Positions 26,058 to 33,974 of a stretch of 64,000 nucleotides of DNA are shown here, piece by piece (within the stretch, counting starts at the first letter, position 1; each line of letters starts with the position of its first letter). This DNA comes from Parapusillimonas sp013416435 (GTDB lineage Bacteria; Pseudomonadota; Gammaproteobacteria; Burkholderiales; Burkholderiaceae_B). Both the position numbers and the translations under genes were made by a program. The stretch lies in NCBI RefSeq assembly GCF_052180245.1, contig NZ_CP197474.1, forward strand, positions 2,604,001 through 2,668,000, read 5' to 3'. The notes under the pieces were generated by a model. The model made no database searches and was not told the origin of the DNA. It saw nothing but the letters and a program-made list of their open reading frames with translations.

Positions 26058-26981
26058 CTACAACTTTGCGAGCGATTTTATGTGCACTGCAGCACTCCTG
26101 CCCAACGCAGAAAGCGAATAGCCTCCTTCAAGAAAGCTAACAATCCTGCCCTGGGCTGTTTCGTCTGCCAGCTCGACAAGTTGATCGGTGATCCAGGCAT
26201 AGTCTTGCTCGACCATGCCGAGCTGCCCCATATCGTCTTCGCGGTGGGCGTCGAAGCCCGCCGAGATAAACATGAATTCGGGACGGAAGGCCCGCAGCCG
26301 GGGCATCCAGACGTCGCTGACCAGCATGCGCAAGGCATCGCCTTTCGTGTAGGCATCCACCGGTATGTTCACCATATTGTCCGAAGGGGGGTCCTGCCTG
26401 AGATTGGGAAAAAAAGGATGTTGGTAAAAACTGCACATCAATACGCGGGAATCGCCGCCAAACATTTCTTCGGTTCCATTGCCGTGATGCACGTCGAAGT
26501 CGATGACGGCCACCCGATGCAGGCCATGCGTTTCAAGCGCATGAGCCATCGCTACGGCGACATTGTTGAAGAAACAGAAGCCCATGGCCTGGGACGGGCG
26601 CGCATGATGGCCCGGCGGGCGGACCGCGCAGAATGCGTTGGCGCATTCCTGGTTCATGACGGCGTCCACCGCCATGATCCCCGCGCCCGCCGCCGCCATG
26701 GCGGCGGATAGCGTATGAGGGTTCATGATGGTGTCGGCATCGATGGGGAAATAGCCGTCGTCAGGCGCTTTGCGCCGCAGGTATTCCAGGTAGCCGGCCC
26801 CATGAACGCGCAGAATGTCTTCATCCCGGGCGGGGACGGCCTCGCGCTCGCGGAGATAGCCCATCAACCCGCTGGCCAGCAGGCGGTCGTTGATGGCGTC
26901 CAGCCGCGCGGGGCACTCGGGGTGCCAGCTTCCCATTTCATGCAGCCGGCACTCCGGGTGGGTAATATATAGAGTCTCCAT
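26058..26981 (-). CDS. Class II HDAC-like deacetylase (acetoin utilization/AphA superfamily)
   Basis: A 307-residue zinc amidohydrolase of the arginase-deacetylase fold. It shows GHHARPSQAMGFCFFNN, DFDVHHGNGTEEMF (metal-binding Asp and His), SAGFDAHREDDMG (second Asp ligand) and the C-terminal FLEGGYSL with the catalytic-tyrosine position. Bacterial members deacetylate polyamines or other acetyl-amines; the substrate here is unknown. ATG at 26981 (METLYITHPE) is only 10 bp from the divergent mltB ATG; a longer frame to 27230 overlaps mltB and is rejected. Confidence 0.9.
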   Translation of the reverse strand: METLYITHPECRLHEMGSWHPECPARLDAINDRLLASGLMGYLREREAVPARDEDILRVHGAGYLEYLRRKAPDDGYFPIDADTIMNPHTLSAAMAAAGAGIMAVDAVMNQECANAFCAVRPPGHHARPSQAMGFCFFNNVAVAMAHALETHGLHRVAVIDFDVHHGNGTEEMFGGDSRVLMCSFYQHPFFPNLRQDPPSDNMVNIPVDAYTKGDALRMLVSDVWMPRLRAFRPEFMFISAGFDAHREDDMGQLGMVEQDYAWITDQLVELADETAQGRIVSFLEGGYSLSALGRSAAVHIKSLAKL

Positions 26982-26991
26982 AAGGAAGATT

Positions 26992-28179
26992 ATGTTCAAA
27001 CCTGCCCGTATATTGCAAGCCGGCGTGCTGTCGCTGTTCCTGGCCGGCTGCGCCTCGACCCAGACAGCCGTGCCCCCGCCGCAACAAATCGCCGCCAGCC
27101 CGGCCACGCAGCCGGGCGGTACGTCCACCGACATGTCCCGGACGGCGGAATCCACCTCCATCCAGGCCGGTTCCTCCATCCCTCGCGCGGAAGGCTTCCG
27201 CTTGGCTGACGGCCGCTTGAAGCCGGACATCCAGGCCTACGCCGAAGAAGTCTCCGCGCGCCGCGGCGTGCCACTGCAACGCGTCGAAAGCCTGCTGCAG
27301 GCAGCGCAATACAACGCGACCGCGGCAAAGCTCATGGCGCCATCCACGACCCGCATACGCCGCAGCTGGGTCACTTACAAGAATCGCTTTGTCGAACCGG
27401 TGCGCATCAAAGCCGGCCAGGAATTCTGGGCCGCGCACCGCGCGCAACTGGACAAGACCGCGAAGGAGTATGGTGTCCCGGCGTCCATCATCGTTGCGAT
27501 CATCGGTGTCGAAACCATTTACGGCCGGCACACCGGCAATTTCCGTGTGCTCGACGCACTGGCCACGCTGGGGTTCCGCTATCCCGACAGCAGCCGCCCC
27601 GAGCGCAGCCAATTGTTTCGGGATCAGCTAGCCGACCTGATCCAGCTCGACCATGCAGGCAGCCTCGATGCACTGACCGTCACCGGTTCGTTCGCAGGCG
27701 CCATGGGATTGCCTCAGTTCATGCCGGGCAGCCTCATGCGCTATGCGGCCGACGGAAACAAGGATGGGCGCATCGATCTGCATGGCAGCCCCGATGATGC
27801 CATCGCGTCGGTGGCGCGCTTCCTGCGCCTGCATGGCTGGGTGCCCGGCCTGCCGGTCTTTGCGCCGGTCGCGCTGCCCGCCAATGCCGGAACACTGGTC
27901 AAGGGAGGGCTATATCCGACTTATGACTGGAAGCAGCTGGAGGCGCTGGGCGCACATGAAATACCCCGGGCGCAAACGGCACTGACGGGCGATTGGCGGG
28001 AGCACAAACTCGGCGTGGTCGACCTGATCGACGAACCCAGGAACCAGGCCGAATACCGGCTCGGCACGCCCAATTTCTTTGCCATCACGCATTACAACCG
28101 CAGCTATTTCTATGCCGGTTCGGTTGCCGACCTGGCGCAAGTGCTGGCCGGCAAGATGGGCTACGGCGCCCCTAATTGA
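26992..28179 (+). CDS. mltB: Membrane-bound lytic murein transglycosylase B, lipoprotein
   Basis: MltB cleaves peptidoglycan glycan strands to 1,6-anhydro ends. The 395-residue product starts with a lipoprotein signal (MFKPARILQAG... LFLAGCAS, lipobox LAGC), then a linker and the catalytic domain with IIGVETIYGRHTGNFRV (catalytic glutamate), ALATLGFRYP, and GSFAGAMGLPQFMPGS. AAGGAAG is 5 nt before the ATG and overlaps the start codon of the divergent HDAC gene. The stop overlaps the convergent cysM stop by 8 nt. Confidence 0.94.
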   Translation: MFKPARILQAGVLSLFLAGCASTQTAVPPPQQIAASPATQPGGTSTDMSRTAESTSIQAGSSIPRAEGFRLADGRLKPDIQAYAEEVSARRGVPLQRVESLLQAAQYNATAAKLMAPSTTRIRRSWVTYKNRFVEPVRIKAGQEFWAAHRAQLDKTAKEYGVPASIIVAIIGVETIYGRHTGNFRVLDALATLGFRYPDSSRPERSQLFRDQLADLIQLDHAGSLDALTVTGSFAGAMGLPQFMPGSLMRYAADGNKDGRIDLHGSPDDAIASVARFLRLHGWVPGLPVFAPVALPANAGTLVKGGLYPTYDWKQLEALGAHEIPRAQTALTGDWREHKLGVVDLIDEPRNQAEYRLGTPNFFAITHYNRSYFYAGSVADLAQVLAGKMGYGAPN

Positions 28180-29077
28180 AAACGCCTGTCGACAGGTAGC
28201 GGTCGCCGCGGTCACAGACAATGAAGACGATCGTGGCGTTCTCGACCCGGGCGGCCACGCGCATGGCCGCTACCAGGGCGCCCGCCGATGAAATGCCGCC
28301 GAAAATGCCTTCCTCGGCCGCCATCCGGCGAGCCATTTGTTCCGCCTCGGTCTGCGAGATGAGCTCGAACTCGTCCACTTTCTCGGGTTGGTAGATCTTG
28401 GGCTGATATTCCTCGGGCCACTTGCGTATGCCCGGTATCTGGGAGCCTTCCGCCGGCTGTGCACCTACGATGCGCACTGATGGATTCCTGGAATGCAGGT
28501 AGGATGCGACGCCCATGATGGTGCCCGTGGTCCCCATTGCGCTGACGAAGTGCGTCACGCCGCCGTCGGTCTGTTCCCAGATCTCGGGTCCGGTGCCTTG
28601 GACGTGGGCGAGCGGGTTGTCGGCGTTGGCGAACTGGTCCAGCACCTTGCCCTTGCCTTCGGCCTGCATCTTCAGTGCGAGATCGCGCGCGTATTCCATG
28701 CCGCCCTGGTCGGCGCGGGTCAGGATCAACTGCGCGCCGTAGGCCGTCATGGACGCGCGGCGCTCCACCGACAGGTTGTCGGGCATGATGAGGATCATCT
28801 TGTAGCCGCGGACCGCTGCCGTCATGGCCAGCGCGATGCCCGTATTGCCGCTGGTGGCCTCGATGAGGGTATCGCCAGGCTTGATGTCGCCCCTTGCCTC
28901 GGCCTGCCGGATCATCGAGCTGGCCGCGCGATCCTTCACGGATCCCGCGGGGTTATTGCCTTCGAGCTTGGCCAGTATGACATTGCCGCGCTGCTCGCCG
29001 AACTCGCCGGGAATACGCTGCAGGCGCACCAAGGGCGTCGAGCCTATGGTGTCTTCGATGGTCAGATATTTTTTCAT
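28172..29077 (-). CDS. cysM: Cysteine synthase B (O-acetylserine sulfhydrylase)
   Basis: CysM makes cysteine (or S-sulfocysteine) from O-acetylserine with pyridoxal phosphate. The 301-residue product begins MKKYLTIEDTIGSTPLVRL and has the PLP-lysine motif EGNNPAGSVKDRAASSMI, the substrate loop EATSGNTGIA and GTTGTIMGV. The open frame extends upstream to 29134, but those 19 codons are repeat-derived (SDPVRGPTP) and not part of the family. The 3' end overlaps mltB convergently. Confidence 0.95.
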   Translation of the reverse strand: MKKYLTIEDTIGSTPLVRLQRIPGEFGEQRGNVILAKLEGNNPAGSVKDRAASSMIRQAEARGDIKPGDTLIEATSGNTGIALAMTAAVRGYKMILIMPDNLSVERRASMTAYGAQLILTRADQGGMEYARDLALKMQAEGKGKVLDQFANADNPLAHVQGTGPEIWEQTDGGVTHFVSAMGTTGTIMGVASYLHSRNPSVRIVGAQPAEGSQIPGIRKWPEEYQPKIYQPEKVDEFELISQTEAEQMARRMAAEEGIFGGISSAGALVAAMRVAARVENATIVFIVCDRGDRYLSTGVFN

Positions 29078-29096
29078 GCTGGAAATCATACACCAA

Positions 29097-29212
29097 GGGG
29101 TCGGACCCCGTACGGGGTCCGACCCCTGCTTCATGATGGGGGGGCAGACCCGATTGGGTCTGACCCCTGTTTCTTTAAGCGGTGTGGGGTCAGACCCGTC
29201 GGGTCTGACCCC
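29097..29212. repeat. Palindromic repeat cluster E, three units with paired changes
   Basis: Units at 29097-29126, 29141-29167 and 29186-29212. The first has GGGGTCGGACCCC in the left arm and the matching GGGGTCCGACCCC in the right. The second and third are shortened by one base in each arm (CAGACCC / GGGTCTG) around GATT and GTC. The cluster lies between comEA (its stop at 29222 is 10 nt away) and cysM (start 20 nt away). The symmetric changes preserve base pairing. Confidence 0.9.
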
Positions 29213-29221
29213 TTCGTCTCC

Positions 29222-29668
29222 TTAACGCGTTTTCGGACGCTGGGTCGCTGCAGCCTGGGGCGACGCGGGCATGGCCGGAGCGGACGTCGTCTTGCCGACC
29301 GTCAGGCCCGCAGCCTGCAAGGCCGTAGCCTTCTTGGGTCCAATGCCTTTGACTCGGTCGGAAAGATCTTCGATGGACTCGTAGCGTCCGCCGCGCGTAC
29401 GCTCTTCGACAATGGTTTCCGCCGTCTTGGGCCCAATGCCGCGCACGCCGCGCAATTGTTCCGGCGTGGCCGAATTGACGTCTACGCCATAGGACAGGGC
29501 GGGAAGGAATATGCCGGCCAGCACGCCCGCGCGCAGTAGCGCCTTCAGGCTAGGACCCGTGCTGCCACGCCGCCTGCGCACGCGCGTGCGGGCCACTACC
29601 CCGCCGTATTTTGCATGCGTTGTTTCTGTCAGGGGACGCGCGACGGTCGATTCGGTAAACGGATTCAT
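29222..29668 (-). CDS. ComEA-like helix-hairpin-helix protein with basic membrane-anchor N-terminus
   Basis: A 148-residue protein. Residues about 1-40 are rich in arginine (ARTRVRRRRGS), followed by one hydrophobic segment (ALLRAGVLAGIFLPALSYG), then DVNSATPEQLRGVRGIGPKTAETIVEER and a second hairpin DLSDRVKGIGPKKATALQAAGL. This is the ComEA DNA-binding module, which in competent bacteria pulls DNA through the envelope. A signal anchor would place the HhH part in the periplasm. The C-terminal tail is Ala/Pro/Gln-rich. Competence itself is not shown by this window. Confidence 0.85.
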   Translation of the reverse strand: MNPFTESTVARPLTETTHAKYGGVVARTRVRRRRGSTGPSLKALLRAGVLAGIFLPALSYGVDVNSATPEQLRGVRGIGPKTAETIVEERTRGGRYESIEDLSDRVKGIGPKKATALQAAGLTVGKTTSAPAMPASPQAAATQRPKTR

Positions 29669-29833
29669 TTGCAAGCTCCAGAGTAGGATGTAAACGGAGC
29701 GGCCCGACGGGGCCGGCCGCCCGCGGAGGCGGCCTCTCCTGCTCGCAATGATCCCGGGAACGAACGCGCCGCGACAGACGCTTTCCCGCAAAGTGTCCAT
29801 GCGCAGACTTACCGAAGGACAACACTGTCGGAG

Positions 29834-29863
29834 GGGGTCAGACCCCATGCGGGGTCTGACCCC
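29834..29863. repeat. Palindromic repeat F, single unit
   Basis: A perfect unit with the ATGC centre, 21 nt after the hldD stop and about 165 bp upstream of the comEA start. The rest of the 29669-29884 gap is GC-rich and holds the comEA promoter region; no other feature was recognised. Confidence 0.9.
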
Positions 29864-29884
29864 TTGTGACCCCTCGCCGGCGTG

Positions 29885-30880
29885 CTACAGCATGCCGCGA
29901 TGCAGCAGCGCCTTCACGTATTGCGACACACCTGTCTGGACGTCGCGGAAAGGCTTCTCGTAACCCGCTGCGCGCAGTTGGCTCAAGTCCGCTTGCGTAT
30001 GGCTTTGGTATCGTCCTTTGAGGTCTTCGGGAAAATCGATGTAGCGCAGTAGCTGCCGATCCACGAGTTCCTGCAGCGAAAGCACGTCAAGGCCGTGATG
30101 TTGCCGCAAGGTGTTCACGACCGTCATGGCGACGTCGTTGAAAGGCTGCGCGCGTCCGGTGCCGCAATTGAAAATTCCCGATTTCAGCGAATGATCGAGG
30201 AAATGGAGGTTCACATCCACGACATCATCGATATGGATGAAATCACGCATTTGCCCGCCATCGTCGTAGCCGTCCCAACCGCCGAACAGGCGAACATGCC
30301 CAAGCTCCTTGAACTGGTTCATGTTGTGATAGGCCACCGACGCCATTCGTCCCTTGTGCTGCTCCTGCGGGCCATAGACGTTGAAATAGCGCAATCCGAC
30401 TACGGGCGCCGTCAGGTCCGGCATGTGCCGGCGCAGCACTTGGTCGAAAAGGAATTTCGAATAACCGTAGACGTTAAGCGGCGCCTCGTTGCGCAGATGT
30501 TCCGCATAGACGGGGCCCGCGCCGTACACTGCGGCCGACGAAGCGTAGATGAACGGAATCTTCCTGCCTTGGCAATACTGGAACAATTCGAGCGTGACGC
30601 GGTAGTTGTTGTCCATCATGTAATGGCCGTTACGCTCGGTAGTGTCCGAGCATGCGCCCTGATGGAATATCGCTTCGATGCGTTCGAATCCGTCGCGCGC
30701 AACGGCTTGTCGGAAGTCGTCCTTGTGCATGTAGTCGGAAATACGGCCATGAACCAGATTGACGAACTTGTCGCCCTCGGTCAGGTCGTCGACCACCAAA
30801 ATATCTGTAAAACCGCGCAGGTTCAACCCGCGCACCAGGTTGCTTCCGATGAAGCCTGCTCCGCCAGTTACGACGATCAT
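29885..30880 (-). CDS. hldD: ADP-L-glycero-D-manno-heptose 6-epimerase
   Basis: HldD epimerises ADP-D,D-heptose to the L,D form for LPS inner core. The 331-residue SDR protein starts MIVVTGGAGFIGSNLVRGLN (NAD(P)-binding glycine motif) and has IYASSAAVYG and the catalytic YGYSKFLFD (YxxxK). ATG at 30880 overlaps the hldA stop as ATGA. The upstream arginine-rich extension to 30952 is rejected. Confidence 0.96.
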   Translation of the reverse strand: MIVVTGGAGFIGSNLVRGLNLRGFTDILVVDDLTEGDKFVNLVHGRISDYMHKDDFRQAVARDGFERIEAIFHQGACSDTTERNGHYMMDNNYRVTLELFQYCQGRKIPFIYASSAAVYGAGPVYAEHLRNEAPLNVYGYSKFLFDQVLRRHMPDLTAPVVGLRYFNVYGPQEQHKGRMASVAYHNMNQFKELGHVRLFGGWDGYDDGGQMRDFIHIDDVVDVNLHFLDHSLKSGIFNCGTGRAQPFNDVAMTVVNTLRQHHGLDVLSLQELVDRQLLRYIDFPEDLKGRYQSHTQADLSQLRAAGYEKPFRDVQTGVSQYVKALLHRGML

Positions 30881-31806
30881 GAGAGTTCTCCTGCCGTGAC
30901 GACCGATGTACCGAGCTTGCCGACCACCACGCCTCCGGCGCGGTTTGCCCACAATACGGCGTCGAACCAGTCCAGGCCCGCGGCCCGCGTGACGGCCAGC
31001 GTTGCAAGGACCGTATCGCCGGCGCCGGATACGTCAAAAACTTCCTGGGCATGGGCGCCGGTATGCTGCCGCCCCGCTTCGGTGAACAGCGTCATGCCCT
31101 GCTCGGAGCGCGTCACGAGCAAAGCATCCAGCCCCAGTTGCTCGCGTAGGCCTTGCGCCCTGCGCTCCAGATCTTCTTCATCGGCCCATAGCCCTACTGC
31201 CTCTTGCATCTCGGCGCGGTTGGGCGTAATGATGCTTGCGCCGCGATAACGCCGGTAGGCATGGCCTTTCGGATCCACCAGCACCGGAACCCCGGCTTCG
31301 CGCGCCGCGGCGATCAACTGTTCGACATGGGCCAGCGCGCCTTTGGCATAGTCCGAGACCACCAGCATGTCGTGCCGGCTGACCAGGTCCCGTGACAGCG
31401 ACTGCAGGTCGTCCAGGCTGTCCGGACCGGGGCCTTCCTCGAAATCCACGCGCAACAGCTGCTGCTGCCTGCCCAGCACCCGCATCTTCAAGGTGGTGTG
31501 CATGCGCTGGTCGATGACCAGGTGCGCGCGGATGCCCGCCTCGTTGGCCAACTGAGCTATTTTTTCGCCCGCCTCGTCCGCGCCCACCAGCCCCAGCAGG
31601 CTGGCCTGCGCGCCCAGTGCCGCAATATTGCGCGCGACGTTCGCCGCGCCGCCCAGGCGGTCTTCGCGGCGCGCCACCCGCACCACGGGCACCGGCGCCT
31701 CCGGCGATATCCGGTCGACTTCGCCGAACCAATAGCGATCGAGCATGATGTCGCCCACGACCAGTACTTTCGAGCGGCTTACCGCTGCGGCCGGGAACGG
31801 CATCAT
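30877..31806 (-). CDS. hldA: D-glycero-beta-D-manno-heptose-7-phosphate kinase (stand-alone)
   Basis: A 309-residue PfkB/ribokinase-family kinase that phosphorylates heptose-7-phosphate at C1. It shows GDIMLDRYWFGEVDRISPEAP, GGAANVARNIAALG and FDVSGAGDTVLATLAV (catalytic aspartate). It covers only the first domain of the E. coli HldE fusion; the adenylyltransferase (HldC/RfaE2) domain is absent and must be elsewhere. Starts at 31806 and 31803 (ATGATG) overlap the lapB stop. The gene is coupled to hldD by ATGA. Confidence 0.94.
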   Translation of the reverse strand: MMPFPAAAVSRSKVLVVGDIMLDRYWFGEVDRISPEAPVPVVRVARREDRLGGAANVARNIAALGAQASLLGLVGADEAGEKIAQLANEAGIRAHLVIDQRMHTTLKMRVLGRQQQLLRVDFEEGPGPDSLDDLQSLSRDLVSRHDMLVVSDYAKGALAHVEQLIAAAREAGVPVLVDPKGHAYRRYRGASIITPNRAEMQEAVGLWADEEDLERRAQGLREQLGLDALLVTRSEQGMTLFTEAGRQHTGAHAQEVFDVSGAGDTVLATLAVTRAAGLDWFDAVLWANRAGGVVVGKLGTSVVTAGELS

Positions 31807-33056
31807 TTCATTTCCTCCAGACGGCGGGGTTGATAGGTCTCCCAGGAATTGCAGCCCGGACATTGCCAATAGAAGTGACGCGCCTCGAACCCGCATACCC
31901 GGCAGGCATAGCGATCGAGACGCTGCGTATGCTTGTGTATGAGGGTGCGCAGCAGGCTGAGGTCGGCGCCGGCAACGATGTCCGCCGCCGCGCTGCTGCC
32001 TTCGGACGCGGCGAGCCGGGCCCCCGCCGGATCTTCGTTAAGGACGAGCTCGGCTTCCAGCATGCGGTCCAGGCCCAGCAGCGACGGATGGGCGCGCAAC
32101 GCCTCGCGCGCAAACGCCCAGGCCGGCTTGTGGCCATGCTGGGACCGCAGCTCGCGGAACACGACATTGAACGTATCCAGCGAGGGATAGCGCATGTAGT
32201 GGTTTTGCAGCACCGCCAGCCCTTCTTCCTGTTGTCCGACCTGGCGATAGCTTTCGATCAGTTCGCCTGCGATCAGGCTTGCGTATTCCGGCGCGGTATC
32301 CAGCACCGACGCCAGATAGGCGCGCTCTTCCTCGGGTTTGCCCGACAGGCGCGCCAACTGGGCGCGCAGCATGGCGATGCGGGCTTCCGATGCCTGGCTG
32401 CCGGCATCGCCGCGCAGGGCTGCGGCAGCGTGATCGGCGGCATCCAGGGCTTCGCTGGCCGCCTTGAAGTCCGGATTCTTGCCCGCCATCGCGGCGACGG
32501 CCCGCTCGCACTGATAATGCACCAATTGCGGCACCGGTTCGTCCACCAGGGCGCGCAAGCGCTTGACCGCCTCGATGGCACGAGGCCAATCATGCTCGGA
32601 CTCGTAGATTCGGATCAGGGCACGCACGGCAGGCACCGCAAAACGCGTATCCAGCACCTGTTCGAAAGCTTGCTCCGCCCGATCCAGCATGCCCGCCTTG
32701 AGGAAGTCCTGGGCCAGCTCATGCTGCGCGCTCTCGCGATCGGCCTGAGGCAGATCGGCACGCGACAGGAGGCTCTGGTGAACGCGGATCGCGCGCTCCA
32801 TCTCGCCGCGCCTGCGGAACAGGCTACCTAGAGCAAAATGCAGCTCGGTCGTTTCCGGGTCCAGCTTGGCCACTTCGACGAAGGCGTCGATGGCGCGGTC
32901 AGGTTCCTCGTTGAGGAGAAAATTCAAGCCCTTGAAGTAGGAGTTCGGCAAGGAGCGGGTTTCGGAAAGCATCTGCCGGATATCGACGCGAGACGCAATC
33001 CAGCCCAATGCAAACAGCACGGGCACGAAGATCAACCACCAGGTTTCAAAATCCAC
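31803..33056 (-). CDS. lapB: LPS assembly protein LapB (YciM), TPR and rubredoxin-like domains
   Basis: LapB links LPS synthesis to LpxC degradation by FtsH in enterobacteria. The 417-residue protein has one N-terminal membrane helix (WWLIFVPVLFALGWIA), a conserved NSYFKGLNFLLNEEPDRAIDAF first TPR, more TPR helices, and a C-terminal metal site YACRVCGFEARHFYWQCPGCNSW (two CxxC pairs). It lies 16 nt after lapA, the same pairing as in E. coli. Confidence 0.95.
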   Translation of the reverse strand: MDFETWWLIFVPVLFALGWIASRVDIRQMLSETRSLPNSYFKGLNFLLNEEPDRAIDAFVEVAKLDPETTELHFALGSLFRRRGEMERAIRVHQSLLSRADLPQADRESAQHELAQDFLKAGMLDRAEQAFEQVLDTRFAVPAVRALIRIYESEHDWPRAIEAVKRLRALVDEPVPQLVHYQCERAVAAMAGKNPDFKAASEALDAADHAAAALRGDAGSQASEARIAMLRAQLARLSGKPEEERAYLASVLDTAPEYASLIAGELIESYRQVGQQEEGLAVLQNHYMRYPSLDTFNVVFRELRSQHGHKPAWAFAREALRAHPSLLGLDRMLEAELVLNEDPAGARLAASEGSSAAADIVAGADLSLLRTLIHKHTQRLDRYACRVCGFEARHFYWQCPGCNSWETYQPRRLEEMK

Positions 33057-33072
33057 AGCTCAACCCCGGGCG

Positions 33073-33399
33073 CTACAGGGGAGCCATGGGAGCGACGGCT
33101 TCGGGCGCTAGCGTCTCGGCGGGCGCGCTGCCGTTCTGGCGGCTTTTCTCTTCAAGCCGCGTCAGTTCGCGGCGCAGCCGCGCTGCTTCGCGTCGTCGGC
33201 GCATGATGGAAGGCACCGCGATCAGAAGACCCAAAAACACACCCAGCACGAAAACCGCCAGCATTACCACGATCAAAGGCACGCCCGTCACGACATGATC
33301 CGCGAAAAAGTTGACGTCGACGGGACCAGTGTTCTTCAAGGCGAACATCAACACCAGCACGAAGACGGCCAAGCGCAGCAGCCAGACCAGATAACGCAT
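33073..33399 (-). CDS. lapA: LapA-domain (DUF1049) inner-membrane protein
   Basis: A 108-residue protein with two hydrophobic segments (LVWLLRLAVFVLVLMFAL; VPLIVVMLAVFVLGVFLGLLIA) separated by KNTGPVDVNFF, then a basic, coiled-coil-like tail RRRREAARLRRELTRLEEK. This is the LapA family, the partner of LapB. The gene follows ihfB after a 204-bp gap holding repeats and a terminator, so lapAB probably has its own promoter in 33400-33470. Confidence 0.92.
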   Translation of the reverse strand: MRYLVWLLRLAVFVLVLMFALKNTGPVDVNFFADHVVTGVPLIVVMLAVFVLGVFLGLLIAVPSIMRRRREAARLRRELTRLEEKSRQNGSAPAETLAPEAVAPMAPL

Positions 33400-33466
33400 G
33401 ATTCACTCCAATAAACCGGGAATCCGCTAATTGTAAGGGAATTGAGGACGAAACCGATCCGGAGAG

Positions 33467-33506
33467 CCAAAAAGAAAACAGGCCTCCCTTGATAGGAAGG
33501 CCTGTT
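33467..33506 (-). terminator. Rho-independent terminator downstream of ihfB
   Basis: Minus-strand stem AACAGGCCTTCC with GGGAGGCCTGTT (one G-T pair), loop TATCAA, then TTTTCTTTTT. It lies about 98 nt after the ihfB stop; palindromic repeats occupy the space between. Confidence 0.88.
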
Positions 33507-33513
33507 CTCTTGA

Positions 33514-33594
33514 GGGGTCAGACACCGTATTCTTTGCGAAGGGGTCAGACCCCGTACGGGGTCTGACCCCAGGACAAACCGCGGGGTCTGCCCC
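33514..33594. repeat. Palindromic repeat cluster G, one full unit flanked by two half units
   Basis: A half arm at 33514-33526 (GGGGTCAGACACC), a perfect unit with GTAC centre at 33541-33570, and a worn half arm at 33583-33594 (GGGGTCTGCCCC). The cluster starts 9 nt after the ihfB stop. Half units suggest decay from a three-unit array like cluster A. Confidence 0.88.
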
Positions 33595-33603
33595 TGAAGC
33601 CGA

Positions 33604-33969
33604 TCAGCCGTGCATGATGCGGGTATCGAATTGACCTAGCGTAAAAGCGGCATCGCTGGATTCGCCGACGGCATTCGTCTCGTTTTCGAACGCCGAGTCC
33701 ACCCGTTCGCGCAATTCCTTGCCTGGCTTGAAATGAGGCACCTGCTTGCCAGGCACCATGACTTTCTCGCCAGATTTGGGATTCCGGCCTACGCGAGGCT
33801 GGCGCTCGGAGAGCGAAAAACTGCCGAATCCGCGGATCTCGATGCGCTGGCCGCAGGCCAGGGCCTGGGTCATGGCATCGAGCACCGTTTTCACGGCGTA
33901 ATCCGTATCGCGCGCTGCCAGTTGCGGATAGCGACTGGCAAGAATCGCAATCAGTTCCGACTTGGTCAC
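33604..33969 (-). CDS. ihfB: Integration host factor beta subunit
   Basis: IHF-beta forms the DNA-bending heterodimer with IHF-alpha. The 121-residue product has the HU/IHF core: MTKSELIAILASRYPQL, RIEIRGFGSFSLSERQPRVGRNPKSGEKV (the DNA-binding arm) and PHFKPGKELRERV. A C-terminal tail of about 25 residues beyond the E. coli protein is present. It starts 5 nt after rpsA, the conserved rpsA-ihfB linkage. Confidence 0.96.
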   Translation of the reverse strand: MTKSELIAILASRYPQLAARDTDYAVKTVLDAMTQALACGQRIEIRGFGSFSLSERQPRVGRNPKSGEKVMVPGKQVPHFKPGKELRERVDSAFENETNAVGESSDAAFTLGQFDTRIMHG

Positions 33970-33974
33970 GCCAA

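Noticed and set aside
29078..29134. N-terminal extension of CysM
   Set aside because: The 19 extra codons derive from a palindromic repeat and family members start at MKKYLTIED.
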